Shown here: in pieces, positions 1 through 8,751 of the stretch
How the letters are laid out: the number at the start of each line of letters is the position of its first letter
How positions within the stretch are numbered: position 1 is the first letter of the stretch
Source of the DNA: Ramlibacter monticola
GTDB taxonomy: Bacteria; Pseudomonadota; Gammaproteobacteria; Burkholderiales; Burkholderiaceae_C
Length of the DNA stretch: 64,000 nt
Assembly (NCBI RefSeq): GCF_016722785.1
Contig: NZ_JAEQNE010000001.1
Span: 1,426,001 to 1,490,000 of the forward strand
Direction: 5' to 3'
Made by a program: the position numbers and the translations under genes
Notes under the pieces: model-generated
What the model was told of the DNA's origin: nothing
Databases searched by the model: none
The model's input: the letters and a program-made list of their open reading frames with translations, nothing else

Positions 1-1
1 G

Positions 2-598
2 AAGGTCGCGCCCAAGTACGGCGTGGACCTGGTGGCCGACGAGACCTACGGCGCCACCGACACCGACATGACCGCGCAACTCACCAAGATCAAGGCCAGC
101 GGCGCGCAGGCGGTGCTCAATGCCGGCTTCGGCCAGGGCCCGGCGATCGTCACGCGCAACTACCGCCAGGTCGGCCTCACGGCGCCGCTGTACCAGTCGC
201 ACGGCGTCGCCTCGCGCGAGTTCATCAAGCTGGCCGGCCCCGCCGCGGAAGGCGTGCGCCTGCCGGCGGCCGCCCTGCTGGTGTCGGACATCCTGCCCGC
301 CGGCGACCCGCAGAAGCCGGTGGTGAGCAACTACCGCAAGCACTACGAGGACAAGTTCAAGAGCGACGTCTCCACCTTCGGCGGCCACGCCTACGACGGC
401 CTGATGCTCGCCCTGGGCGCGATGAAGGCCGCGGGTTCGACCGACAAGGCCAAGGTGCGCGATGCGCTGGAAGCCACCCGCGGCTACGTCGGCACCGGCG
501 GTGTCGTCAACATGAACGCCAACGACCACATGGGCCTGGACCTCACCGCCTTCCGCATGCTGGAGGTGAAGGACGGCAAGTGGTCCCTGGCCAAGTAA
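2..598 (+). CDS. ABC transporter substrate-binding protein, C-terminal part (cut by window edge)
   Basis: The reading frame is open from base 2, so the gene starts upstream of the window; about 198 codons are visible. The visible protein has the C-terminal lobe pattern of periplasmic type 1 (LivJ/LivK-like) binding proteins, including the ETYGATDTDMTAQLTKIKAS stretch and a terminal KDGKWSLAK. It is followed after 22 bp by LivH-, LivM-, LivG- and LivF-like genes, so it should be the binding component of that importer. The neighbouring aromatic-acid genes suggest an aromatic carboxylate as ligand rather than an amino acid, but that is inference from context. Confidence 0.85.
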   Translation, partial: KVAPKYGVDLVADETYGATDTDMTAQLTKIKASGAQAVLNAGFGQGPAIVTRNYRQVGLTAPLYQSHGVASREFIKLAGPAAEGVRLPAAALLVSDILPAGDPQKPVVSNYRKHYEDKFKSDVSTFGGHAYDGLMLALGAMKAAGSTDKAKVRDALEATRGYVGTGGVVNMNANDHMGLDLTAFRMLEVKDGKWSLAK

Positions 599-620
599 CG
601 CCGGACCGCGGGACACGACC

Positions 621-1496
621 ATGGGCGGAGCCTGGCTCCAGTTCGTCGCCAGCGGCCTGACCGCTGGCGCCATCTACGCGCTCGTCGCGCTCGGTTTCAC
701 CATCGTGTTCAACGCCAGCGGGGCGATCAACTTCGCCCAGGGCGAGTTCGTGATGGTGGGCGGCATGAGCGCCGCGACGCTGGTGGCGGCCGGCGTGTCG
801 CTGCCGCTCGCCATCCTGCTCGCGCTGGCCGCGGCGATCGTGGTCGCGCTCGTCATCGAGCGGGTGGCGATCTCGCCGGCGCGCCATGCGGGCACGGTCA
901 CGCTGATCATCATCACCATCGGCGTCTCGCTGTTCCTGCGCGGGCTGGCCCAGCTGGTGTGGGGCAAGGGCGTGTTCCGCCTGCCGGCCTTCTCCGGCGA
1001 GGAGCCCATCGCCTTCGCGGGCGCCACCCTGCTGCCGCAAAGCCTGTGGGTGCTGGGCGGCGCCGCGCTGGCGGTGATCGCGCTGCGCTTCTTCTACGGC
1101 CGCACGCTGGCCGGCAAGGCGATGCTGGCCACCTCCTTCAACCGGCTCGCCGCGCTGCTGGTGGGCATCAACACGCGCGCCGTGCTGTTCGCGAGCTTCG
1201 GGCTCGCGGCCTTCCTGGGCGCCGTCGCCGGCGTGCTGATCGCCCCGATCGCCTTCACCTCCTATGACGCCGGCATCATGCTGGGCCTCAAGGGGTTCGC
1301 CGCCGCCATGCTGGGCGGCCTCGGCAGTTTTCCCGGCGCCGTGCTGGGTGGCCTCGTGCTCGGTTTGCTCGAGGGGCTCGGCGCCGGCTTCGTCTCGTCC
1401 GCGTACAAGGACGCGATCGCCTTCGTGGTGATCCTGGGCGTCCTGTTCTTCCTTCCCGGAGGCTTTCTTGGTGCCCGCAGCAGCGACCGCGTCTGA
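621..1496 (+). CDS. Branched-chain amino acid-type ABC transporter permease (LivH-like)
   Basis: The 291-residue protein is strongly hydrophobic throughout, with about eight membrane segments, and carries the LivH-family N-terminal pattern GAIYALVALGFTIVFNASGA followed by INFAQGEF. Length and motif order fit an inner-membrane LivH permease. It sits 22 bp after the binding-protein gene, and its end overlaps the start of the LivM-like gene, indicating translational coupling. It is part of the first of three Liv-type importers in this window. Confidence 0.92.
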   Translation: MGGAWLQFVASGLTAGAIYALVALGFTIVFNASGAINFAQGEFVMVGGMSAATLVAAGVSLPLAILLALAAAIVVALVIERVAISPARHAGTVTLIIITIGVSLFLRGLAQLVWGKGVFRLPAFSGEEPIAFAGATLLPQSLWVLGGAALAVIALRFFYGRTLAGKAMLATSFNRLAALLVGINTRAVLFASFGLAAFLGAVAGVLIAPIAFTSYDAGIMLGLKGFAAAMLGGLGSFPGAVLGGLVLGLLEGLGAGFVSSAYKDAIAFVVILGVLFFLPGGFLGARSSDRV

Positions 1497-2460
1497 ACCG
1501 CCGGCAGCGCCCGCGCGCGCCTGGCTGGCCCGTCCGCGCAGCGGCGGCACGCTGCTGCTGGCGGCGCTGGTGGTGCTCGCCCCGCTGGCGCTGCCGAACA
1601 ACTACGCCTACGAGGTCGCGATCCAGATCGCGATCAACGCGGTGGTGTGCGTCGGGCTGAACCTCCTGATCGGCTATGCCGGGCAGATCAGCCTCGGCCA
1701 CGCCGGCTTCTTCGCGCTGGGCGGCTACGCCAGCGCGATCCTCGCCACCCGCTACGGGGTGCCGGTGTGGCTGTCGCTGCCCGGCGCCTGCATCGCCGTC
1801 GGCGCCCTCGCCCACGTCCTCGGGCGGCCCACGCTGCGGCTGAAGGGCCATCCGCTCGCGATGGCCACCCTCGGACTCGGCGTGATCATCTCGATCGCGC
1901 TGACCACCGAAGACAAGTGGACCGGTGGTCCGGACGGGATGCCGGTGCCGCCGCTGGTGCTGTTCGGCCTCGCCGTGCAGGGCGAGCAGGCCTGGTACTG
2001 GATCGCGGGCGGGCTGCTGGTGGGCACGGTGTGGCTCGCGCTCAACCTGATCGACTCGCCCAACGGCCGTGCGCTGCGCGCCCTGCACGGCTCGGAAGTG
2101 GCGGCCCAGACGCTCGGCATCGATTGCACCCGCTTCAAGCTGCAGGTGTTCACGCTCTCCGCCATGCTGGCCGCGCTGGCCGGCGCGCTCACCGCCCACT
2201 ACGCCGGCTTCATCACCCCGGCCAAGGCCACCTTCCTGCACTCGGTGGAGCTGGTGATCATGGTGGTGTTCGGCGGCATGGCCTCGGTGTTCGGGGCGGT
2301 GGTGGGCGCGGCCGTCATGACCCTGCTGCCGCAACTGCTGACCGTGCTGAAGGACTACGAGATGATGGTCTTCGGCGCCGTGCTCGTGGCCACGATGGTG
2401 CTGTTCCCGCAGGGACTGGTGCCCACCGTGGCGCGCTGGTGGAACGGGAGGCCACAATGA
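1471..2460 (+). CDS. Branched-chain amino acid-type ABC transporter permease (LivM-like)
   Basis: The 329-residue membrane protein contains the LivM signature around NLLIGYAGQISLGHAGFFAL and further hydrophobic segments. The GTG at 1471 is preferred because GGAGG at 1458-1462 lies 8 nt upstream; a TTG at 1468 is the alternative. The start lies inside the end of the LivH-like gene. The stop codon overlaps an ATG (ATGA at 2457) that opens a short bridge reading frame leading to the LivG-like gene. Confidence 0.92.
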   Translation: MPAAATASEPPAAPARAWLARPRSGGTLLLAALVVLAPLALPNNYAYEVAIQIAINAVVCVGLNLLIGYAGQISLGHAGFFALGGYASAILATRYGVPVWLSLPGACIAVGALAHVLGRPTLRLKGHPLAMATLGLGVIISIALTTEDKWTGGPDGMPVPPLVLFGLAVQGEQAWYWIAGGLLVGTVWLALNLIDSPNGRALRALHGSEVAAQTLGIDCTRFKLQVFTLSAMLAALAGALTAHYAGFITPAKATFLHSVELVIMVVFGGMASVFGAVVGAAVMTLLPQLLTVLKDYEMMVFGAVLVATMVLFPQGLVPTVARWWNGRPQ

Positions 2461-2551
2461 GCGCCGCACGGCCGCCCGAAGGCGCTCGCCCCCTCCGCTC
2501 GCGGAGGGGGGAGGCGCAGCACGAAGTGCGGAGCCTGGGGGAGGTTCTCCA
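2457..2551 (+). repeat. GC-rich palindromic bridge element between livM- and livG-like genes
   Basis: This gap of about 90 bp contains nested palindromes (GCCCCCTCCGC against GCGGAGGGGG, and GCGCAGCACGAAGTGCGG). It opens with ATGAGCGCCGCAC at the stop codon of the upstream gene and ends with CTGGGGGAGGT just before the next start. The ATG at 2457 opens a 32-codon frame (MSAARPPEGARPLRSRRGEA...) whose TGA overlaps the ATG at 2552. A second copy of the same plan lies at 7824-7889 ahead of padD. The terminal GGGGGAGG acts as ribosome binding site for the next gene. Confidence 0.6.
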
Positions 2552-3338
2552 ATGACGCTGCTCGCGGTGCGGGGTCTGGAGAAGTCCTTCGGCGGCGTGA
2601 AGGCGATCGGCGGCGTCGACCTGCGCTTCGAGCGCGGTGCGGTGCACTCGGTCATCGGCCCCAACGGCGCCGGCAAGACCAGCCTGATCAACATGCTGAG
2701 CGGGATCTACCGGCCCGATGCCGGCAGCATCCAGCTGGAAGGCCAGGAGCTCGCGGGCCAGCCCGCGCACCGCTTCGCCGCGGCCGGCATCGGCCGCACC
2801 TTCCAGAACCTGCAGGTGTTCTTCAATATGACGGCGCTGGAGAACGTCATGACGGGGCGGCACCTGCGCGAGCGCCATTCGCTGGCCGCCGCCCTGCTGC
2901 GCACGCGCGCCCTGCAGCGCGCCGAGGCGCAATCGCGCCAGGCCGCGCACGACCTGCTGCGGCTGGTGGGCCTGTGCGGACAGGACGACACGCGGGCCGA
3001 CGCCATGTCCTACGGCGCGCTGAAGCGGCTCGAAATCGCGCGTGCCCTGGCCGCGCAGCCGCGCCTGTTGCTGCTGGACGAACCGGCCGCGGGCCTCAAC
3101 GCCACCGAGGCGCGCGAGATCGACGCGCTGATCCAGCGCCTGGCCGAAGCCGGCACCACCATCGTGCTGGTCGAGCACAACATGGCGCTGGTGATGGAGG
3201 TCTCCGACCACGTCGTGGTGCTGGACCACGGCCGCAAGCTGGCCGAAGGCACGCCGCACGAAGTCTCCAGCCATCCCGGCGTGATCGAGGCCTACCTGGG
3301 CAGCGCCGAGACGCCGGCGGAAGAAGCGGAGGCAGCGC

Positions 3339-3346
<8 letters not shown>
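2552..3346 (+). CDS. ABC transporter ATP-binding protein (LivG-like)
   Basis: The 264-residue cytoplasmic ATPase has Walker A GPNGAGKTS near residue 37, the LivG-type AGIGRTFQNLQVF sequence, a degenerate signature (MSYGALKRLEIARAL), Walker B LLLLDEPAAGLN and a switch histidine in VLVEHNM. It energises the LivHM-like permease encoded upstream. It overlaps the LivF-like gene by 8 bp. Confidence 0.93.
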
Positions 3347-4034
<688 letters not shown>

Positions 4035-4046
4035 ACGAAGGAAACC

Positions 4047-4454
4047 ATGAAAGCCACCCTGCAAGCCGGCGTCAAGCACACCGCCCGACTCGAAGTCACC
4101 CGCGACCGCACCATCGACTTCATGGGCGAGAAAGCCCGCGTCTACGCCACCCCCGCGCTGGTGCGCGACATCGAGCAAACGTGCCGCGACCTGCTGCTCA
4201 AGCACCTGGACGCCGGCGAGGACTCCGTGGGCACCCGCGTCGAGATCGACCACCTGGCCGCCTCGTTGCTCGGCATGCCGATCACGCTGGAGGTGGAGAT
4301 CAGCGCGGTCAACAAGCGCGCCGTGACCTTCACCGTGAGCGGCAGCGACGGCGTCGACACGATCTGCCGCGCCGTCCACAACCGCTTCGTCGTGGACAAG
4401 GCCGCGACCGAGCAGCGCCTCGCCGAAAAGGCGAAGAAGGCAGGCCTGGCATGA
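4047..4454 (+). CDS. Hot-dog fold thioesterase, FlK-like family
   Basis: The 135-residue protein has the hot-dog pattern of FlK (fluoroacetyl-CoA thioesterase)-like proteins: an N-terminal strand, RVYATPALVRDIEQTC, then VGTRVEIDHLAASLLGMPI with the conserved histidine in DHLA. Family members hydrolyse acyl-CoA esters. In this operon it may release CoA from dead-end or surplus aryl-CoA esters; that substrate is inference. Its stop codon overlaps the padB start (ATGA at 4451), so it is translationally coupled to the oxidoreductase. Confidence 0.8.
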   Translation: MKATLQAGVKHTARLEVTRDRTIDFMGEKARVYATPALVRDIEQTCRDLLLKHLDAGEDSVGTRVEIDHLAASLLGMPITLEVEISAVNKRAVTFTVSGSDGVDTICRAVHNRFVVDKAATEQRLAEKAKKAGLA

Positions 4455-7180
4455 CCCCGGTGGCTGCCACCCGGAAGGTGCCCACGTACTGCTATCAGTG
4501 CGTGGCCGGCCCCGACCTGCTCACCGTCAAGGTGCAGGGCGGCGTGGCCACGGAGGTGGAGCCCAACTTCTGCGCCGCCGCCGTGCACCCGGGCGGCGGC
4601 AAGGTCTGCGTCAAGGCCTTCGGGCTGATCCAGAAGACCTACAACCCGAACCGCGTCCTCACGCCCATGAAGCGCACCAACCCGCGCAAGGGCCGCAAGG
4701 AGGACCCGGGCTTCGTCCCGATTTCGTGGGAGGAGGCGCTGACGCTGATCGCCGACAAGCTCAATGCGATCCGCGCCACCGGCCTCACCGACGAATCCGG
4801 CTATCCGCGCGTGGCCGCCAGCTTCGGCGGCGGCGGCACGCCGCAGTCCTACATGGGCACCTTCCCGGCCTTCCTCGCGGCCTGGGGCGCGGTGGACATG
4901 GGCCTCGGCTCCGGCCAGGGCGTCAAGTGCTACCACTCCGAGCACCTGTACGGCGAGTACTGGCACCGCGCCTTCATCGTGTCGGCCGACACGCCCCTGT
5001 GCAACTACCTGATCTCCTGCGGCTCCAACATCGAGGCCTCGGGCGGCGTGGTGGGCATCTGGCGCCACTCGCGCGCCCGCGAGCGCGGCATGAAGCGCGT
5101 GCAGGTGGAGCCGCACCTGTCCATCACCGGCGCCTGCTCGGCGCAGTGGGTGCCGCTCAAGCCCAAGAGCGACGCCGCCTTCCTGTTCGCGCTGATCCAC
5201 GTGATGCTGCACGAGTCGCCGCGCGGCGCACTCGACCTGGAATTCCTCGGCCGCCGCACCGGCTCGCCCTATCTGGTGGGTCCGCACGGCTACTTCCTGC
5301 GCGACCGCGCCAGCCGCAAGCCGCTGGTGTGGGACACGCTGACGGGCTCGGCCCGGCCGCACGACGTGCCCGGCATCGCCGAAGCGCTCGAAGGCGGGTA
5401 CGAAGTCGACGCCATCGAGACCGGCGCGGACGGCGAGGTGCTGGCCGAAGGCCTCCTGTGCGGCCAGACCGCCTTCACCCGCATGGCGCAGCACATGGCC
5501 GGCTACACGCCCGAATGGGCGGCCGGCGTGTGCGACATCCCGGCCGAGACGATCCGCCAGGTCGCCAACGAATACCTGGAGCACGCCTGCGTCGGCGAGA
5601 CGATCGAGATCGACGGCAAGACCCTGCCCTACCGGCCGGTGGCGGTCACGCTCGGCAAGACCGTCAACAACGGGTGGGGCGGCTACGAATGCTGCTGGGC
5701 CCGCACCGTGCTGGCCACGCTGGTGGGCGCGCTGGAAGTGCCCGGCGGCACCATCGGCACCACCGTGCGGCTGGCGCGCCCCATGTCGCAGCGGCTGGAA
5801 AGCGCCAAGCCGGGCGCCGACGGCTTCATGCACTTCCAGCTGAACCCGACCGACAAGGAGCACTGGTCGGCCCGGCCCAACATCCGCAACGCCTACCGCA
5901 CCATGGTGCCGCTGGCGAGCGACGGCCCCTGGAGCCAGGCCCTGGGCCCGACCCACTTCTCCTGGATGTTCCTCGACGCCACGCCGACCGGCCTGCCGCG
6001 CGTGACGCTGCCGGAGGTCTGGTTCGTCTACCGCACCAACCCCGCGATCTCCTTCTGGGACACCGCGGCGATCGCCGACAAGATGGCCCGCTTCCCCTTC
6101 GTGGTGGCCTTCGCCTACACCCGCGACGAGACCAACCACTTCGCCGACGTGCTGCTGCCCGACGCGGTGGACCTGGAGAGCCTGCAGCTGATCCGCATCG
6201 GCGGCACCAAGTACGTCGAGCAGTTCTGGGACCACCAGGGCTTCGCGCTGCGCCAGCCCGTGGTGGCGCCGCGCGGCGAGGCTCGCGACTTCACCGAAGT
6301 CGCGAGTGAGCTCGCGGCGCGCACCGGCCTCACCGAGGGCTACGTGCGCGCCATCAACAAGGGCGCGGCCGGCGTGCCGCTGAAGAACGAGCACGCCGAC
6401 GCCTCCTTGCCCACCGACCACCTCCCCGCACGCGACGAGATCTGGGACGCCGTATGCCGCGCCGCCAGCGCCGAACTGACCGAGGGCGCCGAGCAGCACG
6501 GGCTGGACTGGTGGAAGGAACACGGCCTCGCCACCCGGCCCTTCCCGCGCAGCGAGTGGTACCTCTATCCCACGATGGTGGAACGCGGCCTGCGCTTCGA
6601 ACTGCCCTACCAGGAGCGGCTCGCCCGCGTCGGCGTGGAACTGGGCCGCCGCCTGCACGAGAACGGCATGGACTGGTGGGACGAGCAGCTGAAGGAATAC
6701 CAGGCGCTGCCCGCCTGCAAGGACTTCGGCGCGCCGTGGCTCGCGGTGGTCGAGAAGCAGGGCGGCAGCCCCGCGGCCTATCCCTTCTGGCTGATCACGG
6801 CCCGCAGCATGCAGTACGCCTGGGGCGGCAACGTGGGCATGCAGATGATCAAGGAAGTGGCCGACAACATCGCCGGCCACCGCGGCGTGATCCTCAACGC
6901 GGGCACCGCCGCGGAACTGGGCATCGCCGAGGGCGACACCATCGAGGTCGCCACGCCAGAGGCGCGCATCCGCGGCCGCGCCGTGCTGCGCCAGGGCATC
7001 CGCCCCGACACCCTGCTGGCGATCGGGCAGTTCGGCCACTGGGCCACACCCCTGGCCAAGGACTTCGACGTACCGAGCATGAACGCGCTCACCCCCATGC
7101 GAATGGACCTCACGGATGCCACCGGTTCCGGCGCCGACCTCGTGCGCGTGAGCCTCAAGCGCGTGAAGGAGGCGGCATGA
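4451..7180 (+). CDS. padB: Molybdopterin oxidoreductase, probable phenylacetyl-CoA:acceptor oxidoreductase catalytic subunit PadB
   Basis: The 909-residue protein belongs to the DMSO-reductase superfamily of bis-molybdopterin enzymes. The N-terminal iron-sulfur region has cysteines at 14, 17, 41 and 53 (TYCYQC ... KVCVKAFG), spacing unlike the usual CxxCxxxC. Molybdopterin-binding domains follow, and a C-terminal dinucleotide-type beta-barrel starts near residue 780 (FWLITARSMQYAWGGN). No Tat signal is visible. It is coupled by ATGA overlap to a four-cluster ferredoxin and followed by a membrane anchor. With a downstream aryl-acetate CoA ligase, this matches the padBCD set that oxidises phenylacetyl-CoA to phenylglyoxylate in denitrifying Thauera and Azoarcus. 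Another aryl-acetyl-CoA substrate is possible. The ATG at 4451 is chosen because it overlaps the preceding stop and begins just before the Fe-S motif. Confidence 0.8.
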   Translation: MTPVAATRKVPTYCYQCVAGPDLLTVKVQGGVATEVEPNFCAAAVHPGGGKVCVKAFGLIQKTYNPNRVLTPMKRTNPRKGRKEDPGFVPISWEEALTLIADKLNAIRATGLTDESGYPRVAASFGGGGTPQSYMGTFPAFLAAWGAVDMGLGSGQGVKCYHSEHLYGEYWHRAFIVSADTPLCNYLISCGSNIEASGGVVGIWRHSRARERGMKRVQVEPHLSITGACSAQWVPLKPKSDAAFLFALIHVMLHESPRGALDLEFLGRRTGSPYLVGPHGYFLRDRASRKPLVWDTLTGSARPHDVPGIAEALEGGYEVDAIETGADGEVLAEGLLCGQTAFTRMAQHMAGYTPEWAAGVCDIPAETIRQVANEYLEHACVGETIEIDGKTLPYRPVAVTLGKTVNNGWGGYECCWARTVLATLVGALEVPGGTIGTTVRLARPMSQRLESAKPGADGFMHFQLNPTDKEHWSARPNIRNAYRTMVPLASDGPWSQALGPTHFSWMFLDATPTGLPRVTLPEVWFVYRTNPAISFWDTAAIADKMARFPFVVAFAYTRDETNHFADVLLPDAVDLESLQLIRIGGTKYVEQFWDHQGFALRQPVVAPRGEARDFTEVASELAARTGLTEGYVRAINKGAAGVPLKNEHADASLPTDHLPARDEIWDAVCRAASAELTEGAEQHGLDWWKEHGLATRPFPRSEWYLYPTMVERGLRFELPYQERLARVGVELGRRLHENGMDWWDEQLKEYQALPACKDFGAPWLAVVEKQGGSPAAYPFWLITARSMQYAWGGNVGMQMIKEVADNIAGHRGVILNAGTAAELGIAEGDTIEVATPEARIRGRAVLRQGIRPDTLLAIGQFGHWATPLAKDFDVPSMNALTPMRMDLTDATGSGADLVRVSLKRVKEAA

Positions 7181-7827
7181 CACGCTGGGCCATGGTCGCC
7201 GACCTGCGGCGCTGCGTGGGGTGCCAGACCTGCACCGCCGCCTGCAAGCACGCCAACGCCACGCCGCCGGGCGTGCAGTGGCGCCGGGTGCTGGACATCG
7301 AGATGGGCGAGTTCCCCGACGTGCAGCGCGCCTTCGTCCCGATGGGGTGCCAGCACTGCGACGAGCCGCCCTGCGCCGACGTCTGCCCCACCACCGCCAC
7401 GCGCAAGCGCGAGGACGGCGTGGTCACGATCGACTACGACCTGTGCATCGGCTGCGCCTACTGCACCGTGGCCTGCCCGTACCAGGCCCGCTTCCTCTCG
7501 CCGAAGGGGGTGTTCGCCTATGGCGACAAGCCCACCGACAACGAGGAGCTGCGCGAGGACGAAGCGAAGCGCCAGGTGGCCACCAAGTGCACCTTCTGCG
7601 TCGAGCGCATCGACGCCGGCACGGCCAAGGGCCTGAAGCCGGGGGTCGACCCGGAAGCCACGCCGGCCTGCGTCAATTCCTGCATCGCCGAGGCGCTGCA
7701 CTTCGGCGACACGGACGACCCGCAGAGCAACGTGTCGCGGCTGCTCGCCACGCACAAGCACTTCCGCATCAACGAGGAACTGGGCACGGGCCCCGGCTTC
7801 CATTACCTGTGGGACCGTACGCCATGA
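7177..7827 (+). CDS. padC: 4Fe-4S ferredoxin subunit, probable PadC
   Basis: The 216-residue protein has four cysteine-rich motifs of the DmsB/NrfC type: CVGCQTCTAACKHA, CQHCDEPPCADVCP, CIGCAYCTVACP, and a split CTFC ... CVNSC. It should carry electrons from the molybdenum subunit to the membrane partner. It overlaps padB by ATGA. At about 24 kDa it is similar in size to the iron-sulfur subunit described for Thauera phenylacetyl-CoA oxidoreductase (recalled, not searched). Confidence 0.82.
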   Translation: MTRWAMVADLRRCVGCQTCTAACKHANATPPGVQWRRVLDIEMGEFPDVQRAFVPMGCQHCDEPPCADVCPTTATRKREDGVVTIDYDLCIGCAYCTVACPYQARFLSPKGVFAYGDKPTDNEELREDEAKRQVATKCTFCVERIDAGTAKGLKPGVDPEATPACVNSCIAEALHFGDTDDPQSNVSRLLATHKHFRINEELGTGPGFHYLWDRTP

Positions 7828-7889
7828 GCGCCGCACCGGCGCCCGGGGGCGCAGGCCGCGAAGCGAACAAGGCTGGGGGAGGTCGATCG
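7824..7889 (+). repeat. Second copy of the ATGA bridge element, ahead of padD
   Basis: The 66 bp begin with ATGAGCGCCGCAC overlapping the padC stop codon and end with GGCTGGGGGAGGTCGATCG, the same beginning and end as the element at 2457-2551. Here the frame opened by the ATG is in phase with padD and would give a 22-residue N-terminal extension (MSAAPAPGGAGREANKAGGGRS). The GGGGGAGG close to the ATG at 7890 argues that translation starts at 7890. Confidence 0.55.
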
Positions 7890-8741
7890 ATGAACACGCG
7901 GCATCTGCAGCGCCTGCAGGGATACTGGGACTGGCGCGCCTCGGGCAACTTCATCTGCGGCGGCGCGGGGTCGGGGCTGGTGTTCTTCGGCGCGCTGTGC
8001 GCCCCCCCGGGGCTGGTGGTGCCCCTGGTGCTGGCCGGCCTGGGGCTGGTCGGCCTCGGCCTGTTCTTCGTCTGGCTGGAGATCGGCCGCCCGCTGCGCG
8101 CGGTCAACGTGTTCGTGCACCTGCGCACCTCCTGGATGTCGCGCGAGGCGCTGGCGGCGGTCGTGCTGTTCGTGCTGGGCGCGGGCCTCATCGCGGGGTT
8201 GCGCTGGCGCCTGTGGCCCACCGCGGTGGCCGCGGCCGTGTTCCTCTACTGCCAGGCGCGCATCCTCGGCGCCGCGCGCGGCATCCCGACCTGGCGGCAC
8301 CCGCTCACCGTGCCCTTGCTGGTCCTGACCGGGCTCACCGAAGGCATGGGCCTGTTCTGGCTGCTCGGGGCCTGGGCGAACCCGCCGCTGCTGCAGGCCG
8401 TGCCATTCGCCATGCTGCTGCTGGCCCGCGGCCTGCTGGGGCGCCTGTGGCGCCTGCGGCTCGGCGAGCAAGCCAGCGCGCCCGCGCTGCGCGCCATCGA
8501 CAGCATCGCGCCCGCCATGCGCTGGCTGGGCCTCGCCGCACCGCTCGCGCTGCTGGCCCTGGCCGCCACGACTTCCACCGTCCCCGCCCTGGCGGCCGCG
8601 CTCCTCGCGCTGGCCGGCCTGCTGGCCACCGCCACGGGCTGGGTCTTCAAGTTCACGCTGGTCACGCGCACCGCCTACCAGCAAGGTTTTTCGCTGCCGC
8701 GCATGCCCGTGCGCGGCGTGGCCCGCACCGCCCCCCGTTGA
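7890..8741 (+). CDS. padD: Membrane anchor subunit (DmsC/NrfD-like), probable PadD
   Basis: The 283-residue polytopic protein has about eight hydrophobic segments. It begins MNTRHLQRLQGYWDWRASGN and contains LEIGRPLRAVNVFVHLRTSWMSREAL, a pattern of DmsC/NrfD-type quinone-interacting anchors. It should pass electrons from PadC to the quinone pool. The start at 7890 follows GGGGGAGG; an in-frame ATG at 7824 exists but lies in a repeat element. It is followed 10 bp later by the CoA-ligase gene. Confidence 0.78.
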   Translation: MNTRHLQRLQGYWDWRASGNFICGGAGSGLVFFGALCAPPGLVVPLVLAGLGLVGLGLFFVWLEIGRPLRAVNVFVHLRTSWMSREALAAVVLFVLGAGLIAGLRWRLWPTAVAAAVFLYCQARILGAARGIPTWRHPLTVPLLVLTGLTEGMGLFWLLGAWANPPLLQAVPFAMLLLARGLLGRLWRLRLGEQASAPALRAIDSIAPAMRWLGLAAPLALLALAATTSTVPALAAALLALAGLLATATGWVFKFTLVTRTAYQQGFSLPRMPVRGVARTAPR

Positions 8742-8751
8742 AGGAGTGACC

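Noticed and set aside
4142..7183. A very long open frame (about 1,000 codons) on the minus strand opposite padB.
   Set aside because: Its translation is repetitive in Gly, Ala, His, Arg and Val with no domain pattern; it is a shadow of GC-rich third-position codon use on the plus strand.
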